12,486 nt of DNA from Dehalococcoidales bacterium. GTDB lineage: Bacteria > Chloroflexota > Dehalococcoidia > E44-bin15. Shown in pieces: positions 5,539 to 12,486 of the stretch. Numbering within the stretch: the stretch's first letter is position 1; each line of letters begins with the position of its first letter. The position numbers and the translations under genes were made by a program. The notes under the pieces were generated by a model. It had not been told where the DNA came from, did no database searches, and worked only from the letters and a program-made list of their open reading frames with translations. Where the stretch lies: NCBI GenBank assembly GCA_012974295.1, contig JAAXQM010000141.1, positions 1-12,486 on the forward strand, written 5' to 3'.

Positions 5539-8500
5539 ATGCGGTTTCTGCCCCGTCTGATTTCCTCAGGAATAAGTTCGGATACTTTCGCTGTCGCGAC
5601 ACCTACTGCTGTGTCTGCCGCACCATAATATACCAGAATCTCATCGTTATCCTCGAGGACCTCCTTATCTACACTTGGAACAGCGCCACACGTGAATACC
5701 ACATTAGATACGTAGCATCCCTCCTCGCCTACCTCGTAAGCTTCCTCTGGCTCCAAGATGGGATTGGGAGACCGATAAACCAGTTGTCCTGGATCATCAA
5801 GTGCCACCAGCAGAACACCCAGTCTATAGATAAAAGATTGGTCAACACCGTGATAGATGAGCAGCCAGCCATATTTAGTCTTGATAGGCTGACTCCCGCC
5901 GCCAATTTTCAACCCATCCCAAGCCATTCCTGCTCCTGGGCCAAGCAGTATTCGATGGTCTTCCCTGGGCCAGGGAGAGCCCAGTCGCTCAGAGGATGAA
6001 ATCCAAATACTTGGATCAATCCTATGGTACATGATATATCGTCCGTCGAACATCTCTGGGAATAAAGTGGCATCTTTATTATCAAAGCCTGGAAAAACAA
6101 GGCCATGTCTTTTCCACTGGCTCCACCGACGGCCTAGGAAGTCATTAAGGGCGATAGAAGCTAGCGCTATCTGTGCAGTAACACTATCATAGGCTGTATA
6201 TAACATATAAATGCGTTGCTTTATCACGATAGGTCTAGGATCCTCGCAACCCCTCTTCTCCCACTTGTCCATCGGTTTAAATATCGGTTCCTCCAACCTC
6301 TCATCGATATGAAAACCATCTGAGCTTACGGCCAGCCCTATTCGGGAGACCTCATCCTCTCCGCATGCGCGATACAGGATGTAGATCTTACCATTCAACC
6401 TCATGGTACCTGGATTGAACACGTACTTAGACTCCCAGGGATGTTCCGCTATCCCCTGGAGTATGGGATTCTCCATGAACCTGATCAGCTTGCCTGCTTC
6501 AGGCTCCGCCGGACGTGGCAATTGCTCCGGCATAACCTGCTCCACCGTTTCCCATCCAAGCACGAGCAACCGTGCCAGATTTTCAGATTCCTTCCCGTGG
6601 CCTATAAGCTCTGTGATCTTCCCGTCCATATATTCCTCGCTGCCACCTACAGCTTTGAACATTTCCACCAGAAACTCCCTTGACGCCCAGTCTCTCTCTA
6701 CATATAGTGACAGTGGAGTGGGTAGGCCTTTGCCGCCTTTAAAGCTGTAGCTAGACCAAGTCCAAGCAGAGCAAGGAAGGAATGTCCCGTCCGGAAGAGA
6801 CAAGGCAAGGTGGTAGCAATCCGCGAGGTAGCCTAAGTTTGTCGTCAAATGCAACAGAGAGGGATCTCCTGCCTTATCCAGATCGTCGATCATCTTCCTG
6901 AAATGATCTATTACTTTTCTCTGTAGCTTGTTTTCAAATATATTATGCGCTGATAAAGGATCCTTACCCCAGTGGCCTTTCAGTGAGTTTATTACCCTGG
7001 TCCCGAATTCTATTCTCTCTCTCGCGAACTGTTCCCAGATTTCACCAATACCCTCAGCCTCAACGATATTCTTGGCTATTGTGAGTGAATAGCGTAGCTT
7101 GGGGAATTCTCCGCCAGCTCCTACAGGCAGGTTGCTGATAACGATCCTTCCCGCGAGCTTGACCAGATGCGATGGCTCTCTAAGTTGGGTAAGTATGGGG
7201 AAATCATCATAGCTTTCCACTAGTGGCTCTATGCTCAAATGAGTGAAATGCTCCGGGCGGGCGTTTCCCGCTATCCAATCCCATACTCTTGCCGTGTGTG
7301 CCTCCTCCTCTGAGAGACTTGCTAGAGCCAGAATATCATTTGGTCCATATTTCCCACTGAGGTCAGCCAGACTAGTTGCCCCGAATCTGATAAACAAGTT
7401 CTTGGGAGGATTGCTTTCCAGGAGCCGGTAGGCCACCTCGGGCTTCAGAGCGAAGGTTGCAGAGTGAGGCAAGTTCTGGAATATGCCTTTGGCAACACTC
7501 ATGGTTCCCTGCACCGTTGAGAGATCACCGGTTAAAAGAAGTTCGCCCGTGTCCTTTTCCACCTTGATTATCAGCTCTTTAAGGCTCTGGACTATCTCGT
7601 CGGGAGTCGCCTCTCGCAGTAACTTGAGCCCATCACGAAGAAAGTCCTCGAATTCCTTTCGGTACCTCTGAAGAATACCTTTGTATGTGTTGTCGGTGCT
7701 TACGATATCACCGGTAGGCCCAATAAGTTCCTTGGGTGCTACAATGGGAAATCCAGGTATGAACTCTCGGTACGTCACCCTAGGCAGAAGTGGCTGAATC
7801 GCCTTTTCCTTCTCGCTCCACCTCACTAGGAAGTCGGGTTTCCGCTTGATGAATTCCTCAGTATTCTGCTCAATCACCCCTTCTGCTACAGAAGCTATGA
7901 GGTGCGCTGCATCATCTAGATACGACGTACTAATCTGTTCCTTGAACCCTTGAATCTCTTGTGCAAAACTAGCTTCCTTGGCATAGCAGATTGGGATAAA
8001 AGCATTAAGGATGTTGTCCTTGGTGTACTCCTGCTCGAGACAGTAAACAAGCAGGAAATCATAAGCTATCTCCGCCCATAGACCTGATGAGAACTTGAAG
8101 TCGGTCGGATCACTTCCTCGTAGCTTCCGCAGCTCTCTTAAAGCCTTTCGAGACAAGAACTCTTTGTACAACCCTTCAAACTCGTTGGAACCTTCCTTAT
8201 ATCGCTCAATCAGCTTGATAGGGTCTGTTGTTATCTCTTCTGGCCAGTGGTTCTTTCTGTCCCCGAATATGGCTATAGGATGTACTATGTCCCCTTGCTG
8301 CTGCCACCAGCCTTTGTTAGACAATGTCTCTTCGAAGACTGCCCTGATCCGCTGCATCCACACCGTTTCACCGTCTGGGCAGCCTCCATTGATCTTCACT
8401 CCTAGGCTTGTTTCGCATATATTCACTGCGCCGGTGACAGCTCTTGTGATAAGCCGGATGTCTAGACCGTGATTACCGACCTGATTGCTCCATATATCGG

Positions 8501-9140
8501 ATTCGTCGAGATAGCCTTTCACTACCCTGCTTGAAATCCCCAGTATTGAACCTGGTAAGCCCGATACTTTGAGATTGAAAATGGAAGCGAGTAAAGGACG
8601 AACTAAATGATTTGAGCCCGGCGAATCGAGATAATGACTGTTGAACCTCGGAATAACAAGGTCCATACCCTCTTTGCTTATCGGAAAAAGGAGACGCCTC
8701 ATCCACTCCGGAGCCAGACCTTCAATCTCGTTATTAATAGCTCTGCTCTTAAGGTCTGGTTCAAATAAGGCGAGGTCGGCATGGAGCCTGCTTGCTACCT
8801 CCATTATTGCCCTAACTGTCCATACCTTGCCACTCACGAGTTCATCCTTCATGAGGAAGCCAATGCTCCGTATGTTTCGCTTCAGACGGACTTGCCGAAC
8901 CGCCTGTAGGGCTTTCTCGCCCTCCTTGCCACCAACGCAAACGATGACACACTTCTTGTCAGGAAAGAACTGGATAAGCCCACTTGCGATAGTTTCGCAA
9001 ACGTGCTTAATTGTATTCGCTTCATTTTGAAAAGTGATGCCAACTACTATATCAACTTCACCTATTCGGCTTGCCTTTGCGAGGGGTTCGCTTACTGATG
9101 ATGCGTAAGCTTTTTCAGAATCAGAGTTAATTTTAATCAT
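5523..9140 (-). CDS. Glycosyltransferase (mannosylglycerate-synthase-like) fused to GH130 mannoside phosphorylase domain
   Basis: The 1205-residue protein has three parts. Residues about 29-310 form a GT-A fold: GITFQNEANT (34-43) near the nucleotide site, SGKVWTVRA (103-111), LALFEPDLKS with E127/D129 where a metal-binding acidic motif is expected, and VSGLPGSILGIS plus GNHGLDIRLITR like the acceptor-side blocks of mannosylglycerate synthases. Residues about 330-880 match no domain I recognise. Residues about 885-1190 are GH130: NPGTM (N909), the catalytic aspartate D967 in CEDPRP, KDATLFPE (K1022), YHR (H1039, R1040), KIGGGSQPI, YHGV (H1097) and VYYGAADTAVGVA. Retained Lys, Arg and His fit a phosphorylase rather than a hydrolase. 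GH130 enzymes act on beta-mannosides using phosphate. Synthesis and phosphorolysis in one chain is inferred, not shown. AGGA lies 10 nt before ATG. No signal peptide or membrane segment is seen, so it is probably cytoplasmic. Confidence 0.88.
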   Translation of the reverse strand: MIKINSDSEKAYASSVSEPLAKASRIGEVDIVVGITFQNEANTIKHVCETIASGLIQFFPDKKCVIVCVGGKEGEKALQAVRQVRLKRNIRSIGFLMKDELVSGKVWTVRAIMEVASRLHADLALFEPDLKSRAINNEIEGLAPEWMRRLLFPISKEGMDLVIPRFNSHYLDSPGSNHLVRPLLASIFNLKVSGLPGSILGISSRVVKGYLDESDIWSNQVGNHGLDIRLITRAVTGAVNICETSLGVKINGGCPDGETVWMQRIRAVFEETLSNKGWWQQQGDIVHPIAIFGDRKNHWPEEITTDPIKLIERYKEGSNEFEGLYKEFLSRKALRELRKLRGSDPTDFKFSSGLWAEIAYDFLLVYCLEQEYTKDNILNAFIPICYAKEASFAQEIQGFKEQISTSYLDDAAHLIASVAEGVIEQNTEEFIKRKPDFLVRWSEKEKAIQPLLPRVTYREFIPGFPIVAPKELIGPTGDIVSTDNTYKGILQRYRKEFEDFLRDGLKLLREATPDEIVQSLKELIIKVEKDTGELLLTGDLSTVQGTMSVAKGIFQNLPHSATFALKPEVAYRLLESNPPKNLFIRFGATSLADLSGKYGPNDILALASLSEEEAHTARVWDWIAGNARPEHFTHLSIEPLVESYDDFPILTQLREPSHLVKLAGRIVISNLPVGAGGEFPKLRYSLTIAKNIVEAEGIGEIWEQFARERIEFGTRVINSLKGHWGKDPLSAHNIFENKLQRKVIDHFRKMIDDLDKAGDPSLLHLTTNLGYLADCYHLALSLPDGTFLPCSAWTWSSYSFKGGKGLPTPLSLYVERDWASREFLVEMFKAVGGSEEYMDGKITELIGHGKESENLARLLVLGWETVEQVMPEQLPRPAEPEAGKLIRFMENPILQGIAEHPWESKYVFNPGTMRLNGKIYILYRACGEDEVSRIGLAVSSDGFHIDERLEEPIFKPMDKWEKRGCEDPRPIVIKQRIYMLYTAYDSVTAQIALASIALNDFLGRRWSQWKRHGLVFPGFDNKDATLFPEMFDGRYIMYHRIDPSIWISSSERLGSPWPREDHRILLGPGAGMAWDGLKIGGGSQPIKTKYGWLLIYHGVDQSFIYRLGVLLVALDDPGQLVYRSPNPILEPEEAYEVGEEGCYVSNVVFTCGAVPSVDKEVLEDNDEILVYYGAADTAVGVATAKVSELIPEEIRRGRNRIGYKE

Positions 9141-9299
9141 GTCTTCGTATCCTGCTCTCCGTCCTAGAAGTGAGTTCCAAAACCTTACTTATAACTATAT
9201 TTAACTAAATTAGCACATGCTGTGTAGATAATACAATAGATTGTTTGGTAAAAGGATATTTGAAACCTAAGCTAATGGAGATGAAAATATCTTCGTGCT
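9141..9299 (-). promoter_or_regulatory. AT-rich leader of GT-GH130 gene with possible promoter
   Basis: This 159-nt gap is strongly AT-rich, unlike the flanking genes. On the minus strand TTGTAT (9231-9236), an 18-nt spacer and TAATTT (9207-9212) form a weak sigma70-like pair. If real, the large gene can be transcribed separately from the glycosyltransferase upstream. Confidence 0.3.
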
Positions 9300-10721
9300 C
9301 TAAGAGCCAATTGAGCGAGCCCACTCTATCGCGTCATCTAAGTGGGCTCGAAGAACATCGTAGCTGAAGTACTTCTTACATACTTTAATATTATTACTCG
9401 TCACACGACTCCATTCCTCGGGGTTAGTGAGAAGTGCCATTATCCGGTGGGCAGCTCGATTTAGCGCTTCAGGAGAAATTTGAACAAGGCCCATTGAGTC
9501 TGACTCCGACAGGAGCGTGTCTCCAAGAGAGACCACCTCAACGCCCTTCGGAGCAATATCCTCCTTGAACACGGGGTATTCAAACACTACTACGGGCAGT
9601 TCGGCGGCAAATGCCTCTAGGAGCTGGTTGCCAAACCCTTCCCACCCTGTGGTGTACAAGACGAAGTCAGCGATGGCATACCAATCGGGATATAGCGAAT
9701 AGAGACCTTCGTCTTCGGATCTATATGGACGAACGTTGTCCCCTACGTACACCCAGACAATATTTAGTCTATCGAAAAGCTCAAAGAGCTTCCTTTGATA
9801 ATCAAGGAAAGCGCGCTCCGGTCGACCAGCAAGGACAAGCACCACCCGACTTTTATTTGAGAACACCTCGCCGTGGTAAAGTCTTTTCCCGATCATCTCC
9901 TGTTGTACACTCTGCAGCACGGCAGTTAGGTGGCCCGCTAATTCTGTCTGCTTGTTGGGTACAATGCGTGCACCTACGAATAGAACCACGTCATTTATTT
10001 CAATGCCATACTTCGCCCGAAGACGCCCTCGAATTCTGGCACGCTCCGTGGGTTTAAGCCTGTATTCAAAGTCTATCGTATCGTGGATAACTTCCGCCTT
10101 GACACCTTTCTCTGCGAGGGCAATCTTATTACGCGTGTTGATCGTCCAGTGTCTCAGTTTTGGCATTACTGGTGGGTAGTATTCCTCAAGTAGCGACCTG
10201 GCGAAATTGTTTGTCGGAGTGAATTTGTATGCTCCTTCGCTCAGTATATCGTGATGAATTGCTGCACAGGGCAGCTTCTGTTCTTTTAGCAGTTCGGCTA
10301 GGCTTACTGTAGCAACTGGATGAATGGGAAGGCAAAATATATTATGAACAAAAAGCATATCAGGCGTGAAATCCTCAATTACCGCAGCCAACTGCCGTTT
10401 CAACTCCAGACGAGAGTTATCAAAAGCATTCCTAAGTTCGGCTTCGCTGGCAACGTCTGCTATTCCCTGGTCGAAGGAATTCCTTACCATCCTCATCGTT
10501 TCTTCACTATCGAACTCTAAGTCGGGTATATGAAAATCTGCCCATTCGCATGCTGAACAAACCGCCACAATATGACCCATGGCTTCCAGTAGATCTCGAC
10601 GTTTCGTCATCTCTAAAGAGACGCCGTCTGTACCTGCGGAATCCAGCGGATCCACGTGAGCTCGATTTTTCTTCATTTGTCCAGCCGGTGCAGAGCGAAA
10701 GTGAATAAAAAGCACCTTCAT
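9300..10721 (-). CDS. GT4-family glycosyltransferase (GT-B fold)
   Basis: The 473-residue product looks complete and soluble. The N-terminal Rossmann domain begins MKVLFIHFRSAPAG and contains LEAMGHIVAVCSACEW, typical of GT4 acceptor domains. The C-terminal donor domain contains VVLFVGARIVPNKQ, VLVLAGRPE, and the retaining-transferase motif E361-GFGNQLL-E369 followed by AFAAELPVVVFEYPVF. GT4 enzymes transfer a sugar from a nucleotide donor with retention of configuration; mannosyl- and glucosyltransferases are common in the family, but donor and acceptor cannot be fixed here. AAGGAG 8 nt before ATG supports the start. It lies 159 nt upstream of the GT-GH130 gene on the same strand, so the two probably serve one glycan pathway. 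A TATACT box with adjacent dyads lies in its leader. Confidence 0.9.
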   Translation of the reverse strand: MKVLFIHFRSAPAGQMKKNRAHVDPLDSAGTDGVSLEMTKRRDLLEAMGHIVAVCSACEWADFHIPDLEFDSEETMRMVRNSFDQGIADVASEAELRNAFDNSRLELKRQLAAVIEDFTPDMLFVHNIFCLPIHPVATVSLAELLKEQKLPCAAIHHDILSEGAYKFTPTNNFARSLLEEYYPPVMPKLRHWTINTRNKIALAEKGVKAEVIHDTIDFEYRLKPTERARIRGRLRAKYGIEINDVVLFVGARIVPNKQTELAGHLTAVLQSVQQEMIGKRLYHGEVFSNKSRVVLVLAGRPERAFLDYQRKLFELFDRLNIVWVYVGDNVRPYRSEDEGLYSLYPDWYAIADFVLYTTGWEGFGNQLLEAFAAELPVVVFEYPVFKEDIAPKGVEVVSLGDTLLSESDSMGLVQISPEALNRAAHRIMALLTNPEEWSRVTSNNIKVCKKYFSYDVLRAHLDDAIEWARSIGS

Positions 10722-10740
10722 CTAAGTCACTCCTTCAGAT

Positions 10741-10752
10741 CGGCATCTGCCG
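10741..10752. promoter_or_regulatory. Dyad in leader of the GT4 gene
   Basis: CGGCA-TC-TGCCG is a perfect inverted repeat lying between the candidate -10 and the ribosome site of the minus-strand glycosyltransferase gene. It may be a regulator site or a small leader hairpin. Confidence 0.3.
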
Positions 10753-10762
10753 TTATTTTCTT

Positions 10763-10794
10763 AGTATAAACCTTCTGGCCTCTTAGAACGAGGC
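10763..10794 (-). promoter_or_regulatory. Candidate -10 box and operator dyad of the GT4 gene
   Basis: On the minus strand TATACT (10763-10768) matches the -10 consensus at 5 of 6 positions; no good -35 is seen at the usual distance. A perfect dyad GCCTC-TTAGAAC-GAGGC (10778-10794) lies where the -35 region should be, so an activator or repressor could act there. Confidence 0.4.
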
Positions 10795-10876
10795 GTTATC
10801 CTCCCTTAAGAAGAATCAACCACGAAGTAAATTTGAGGGGAATAGCGAAGAATATGATTTCGAGGGTGTCATACCT

Positions 10877-10960
10877 ATGAAAGAGGAAAGCCGAGTTCTT
10901 GAACTCTATGCCACCATCTATAGTACCTATCGCATCCAAAGGAGGCCTCTAATAGCATGA
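10877..10960 (+). CDS. Tiny hypothetical ORF (27 aa), coupled to next ORF
   Basis: The peptide MKEESRVLELYATIYSTYRI continues to a stop at 10958-10960. GAGGG lies 10 nt upstream of ATG. Its stop overlaps the ATG of the next ORF as ATGA, the arrangement used for translational coupling, and an AAAGGAGG site for the second ORF lies inside this one. No family is recognised. It could be a chance ORF or a leader peptide. Confidence 0.3.
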   Translation: MKEESRVLELYATIYSTYRIQRRPLIA

Positions 10961-11166
10961 CGGAAGCAATGGGACATGAGTATGAAGTTGCATCAAGGAT
11001 ACCATCTATGGAAAGAGGTGATGCTGGACGAGATCCCTTTAGGTCACGGATGAGAATTGGGTCGCTTAGCCAATCCACATGCTCCCCCCGTGAGTTAGTC
11101 ATTGAAACCTATAAGCACCTGAAAGAAAGCATCATCCAATACTCTAGAGCGAGACCCTATTGCTAA
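10957..11166 (+). CDS. Small hypothetical protein (69 aa)
   Basis: A strong AAAGGAGG (10938-10945) lies 11 nt before ATG, the best SD match on the plus strand of this window. The product is hydrophilic and ends in RARPYC. Its stretch SLSQSTCSPRELVIETYKHL resembles the first helix of FliS-type flagellin chaperones (T-x-SP-x-EL-x-x-x-x-Y), but the protein is too short for FliS and the likeness may be chance. It runs opposite to the surrounding glycosyltransferase genes, and its TAA overlaps the TAG of the minus-strand glycosyltransferase in the four bases 11163-11166. Alternatives are a decayed gene or a random ORF. Confidence 0.4.
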   Translation: MTEAMGHEYEVASRIPSMERGDAGRDPFRSRMRIGSLSQSTCSPRELVIETYKHLKESIIQYSRARPYC

Positions 11167-12461
11167 ACGATAGAGTGCTCTTTCCCGATAGCATGACTAT
11201 TGGTGAAAATAGGCAACGTTGGAGCCAGATATTGAAACCTTGAGCGGTAGAGTTGCTCTGCCAGTTCAAAGTGCTTTGAAGCCTGATTTTCCCATGAGAA
11301 CTCCTTAGCAAATCTGACCGCTCTCTCTGACATTTCATTCCTAAGATCTGGGTTCAATACTAGCCATTTAATTTCATGAATAAGTCGGTCAAAGTCCGGT
11401 AGCGTTAACCCGCCTGCCTTTTTCACTGTTTCGCCAACACCTTCCATATCCCTGCAAGCAATGGTAGCTCCAGCACCCAACGCATGGGCTATTATTCCGC
11501 TCTGAGTGCAATCGCTCGGCCAGTAGAGATGCACATCCAAGGCTCTCAGCATTATAGGAAGTAGATCCCCTGGTAGATAAGTCTCTGAAAAGAAGTGCCC
11601 CGCGTCGTTATACTTCGACCTTATTTTTGCTACATATCTACTGTCGCCCTTATTATCAGTTTGCCGCAAGAAACCAATATAGACTGCTACAATCTTTTTA
11701 TCAGGTAGCATTTCGTTCAGCATATCACGAGCACGGAAAAGCGGTTCTATTCCCTTGCTGTGTGTAATGAATCCAGATCCACCCATTATTGTCGCCTCTG
11801 GATCAATAAAGATGCGTTCCCGCACCAACTTCTCTTTACTCGCTTGATCCAATCCAGATTCTCCTATCAAGAATTCGTGAATTCTCTTCTTGGCTTCTAG
11901 TTGGCTCATTTTAGCTATATCAGGATAGAGATGAGTACCATGCCTTAACACATGTATCTTCTCGCTATACTCAGGAAAGGCCTTAGTGACTGCGTGATAG
12001 ACTCCATCACTAAATACTGTGATTGCGTCTGTGCACGGCAGGAGCAATTTTAAAAATGAGTACTCTCGCAATCGCAATCCATATATCGTCTCATCACTCT
12101 GGAAATGTAATGAATGCGGGCTGACTACTTTGGTTCCATCTAGACCTCGAAGCATATTGACGAATCGAACATCGTCTGGCCAGATACCGAACTCGTGTTG
12201 AAACCAGAGAACTTCATCCTCATAGTGTCCTATTCCCTTCAAGATAGAACTGGCAGAGAAATCATCACGGCTGGGTATGCAGTAACAAACAGGAGCATTT
12301 GGCGAGACTTCAATGTTGCTAAGCGATACTCCATACCGAGCAAGATTAAAAGACAGTACAGACCATGAACTAGGCAAGCATTCCCTGGTGATAAATTCTG
12401 CGTAGTCTGCAATTCCACATATAATAGGCTTATACGGTGTAATAAAAGTAATATATGCCAT
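11163..12461 (-). CDS. GT4-like glycosyltransferase (GT-B fold), atypical donor motif
   Basis: The 432-residue product looks complete. It begins ITFITPYKPIICGIADYAEF, a GT-B N-terminus with the glycine-rich acceptor loop. Mid-protein, CDAITVFSDGV and KIHVLRHGTH match the inter-domain part of GT4 enzymes, and GGSGFITHSKGIEPL starts the donor domain. Where most GT4 enzymes have E-x7-E, this one has SDCTQSGIIAHALGAGATIA (D317, T319-S321) followed by EGVGETVKKAGG, so at least one usual glutamate is missing; TQSG-type GT4 variants exist, and activity cannot be ruled out. AAGGAG 4 nt before ATG marks the start near the window edge. It is first in the minus-strand series of three carbohydrate genes, but a 441-nt gap separates it from the next, so it may be its own transcription unit. 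Confidence 0.85.
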   Translation of the reverse strand: MAYITFITPYKPIICGIADYAEFITRECLPSSWSVLSFNLARYGVSLSNIEVSPNAPVCYCIPSRDDFSASSILKGIGHYEDEVLWFQHEFGIWPDDVRFVNMLRGLDGTKVVSPHSLHFQSDETIYGLRLREYSFLKLLLPCTDAITVFSDGVYHAVTKAFPEYSEKIHVLRHGTHLYPDIAKMSQLEAKKRIHEFLIGESGLDQASKEKLVRERIFIDPEATIMGGSGFITHSKGIEPLFRARDMLNEMLPDKKIVAVYIGFLRQTDNKGDSRYVAKIRSKYNDAGHFFSETYLPGDLLPIMLRALDVHLYWPSDCTQSGIIAHALGAGATIACRDMEGVGETVKKAGGLTLPDFDRLIHEIKWLVLNPDLRNEMSERAVRFAKEFSWENQASKHFELAEQLYRSRFQYLAPTLPIFTNSHAIGKEHSIV

Positions 12462-12486
12462 CTAACTCCTTCTCGACACCAGAATT

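Noticed and set aside
8095..8472. Plus-strand ORFs opposite the GT-GH130 gene (also near 6403, 7243, 7483, 8641)
   Set aside because: All lie antisense to a long, family-matching reading frame and have Ser/Arg-rich compositions typical of shadow frames.
10875..11102. Minus-strand ORF of 75 aa between the two GT4 genes
   Set aside because: No good ribosome site and no family character; the overlapping plus-strand pair has stronger translation signals.

Overview
The window reads as accessory or peripheral-metabolism DNA from a probably anaerobic or microaerobic bacterium of moderate GC. The bacterial reading rests on good Shine-Dalgarno sites before most starts, a consensus-like sigma70 promoter before wrbA, and a GlpD-family gene. 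The anaerobic lean rests on a rubredoxin domain fused to a thiamine-diphosphate (ThDP) enzyme and is weak. I cannot place the phylum.

Left part (1-3188): the 5' three quarters of a glycerol-3-phosphate dehydrogenase gene on the minus strand, broken by a small deletion near 1108; a WrbA-type NAD(P)H:quinone oxidoreductase (minus); and a CDF zinc/cobalt/cadmium exporter (plus). The last two are divergent and share an intergenic region rich in dyad-symmetric candidate operators.

Middle (3189-5522): one minus-strand gene encoding a rubredoxin domain joined to a pyruvate-oxidase/acetolactate-synthase-like enzyme, split by an apparent one-base loss in a run of four C. It lies between two GC-rich non-coding stretches; the one upstream of it is a chain of short hairpins.

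Right part (5523-12461): three minus-strand carbohydrate genes. In transcription order these are a GT4-like glycosyltransferase (432 aa), a second GT4 glycosyltransferase (473 aa), and a 1205-aa protein with an N-terminal GT-A glycosyltransferase domain resembling mannosylglycerate synthase, a long unassigned middle region, and a C-terminal GH130 mannoside-phosphorylase-type domain. Together they suggest synthesis and turnover of a mannose-containing glycan or glycoside, but the product is not shown by the sequence. A pair of tiny plus-strand ORFs with an ATGA overlap lies between the two GT4 genes.

Most worth pursuing are the glycosyltransferase-GH130 fusion with its unassigned middle region and the rubredoxin-ThDP enzyme fusion. 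No rRNA, tRNA, CRISPR array or intact transposase was seen.
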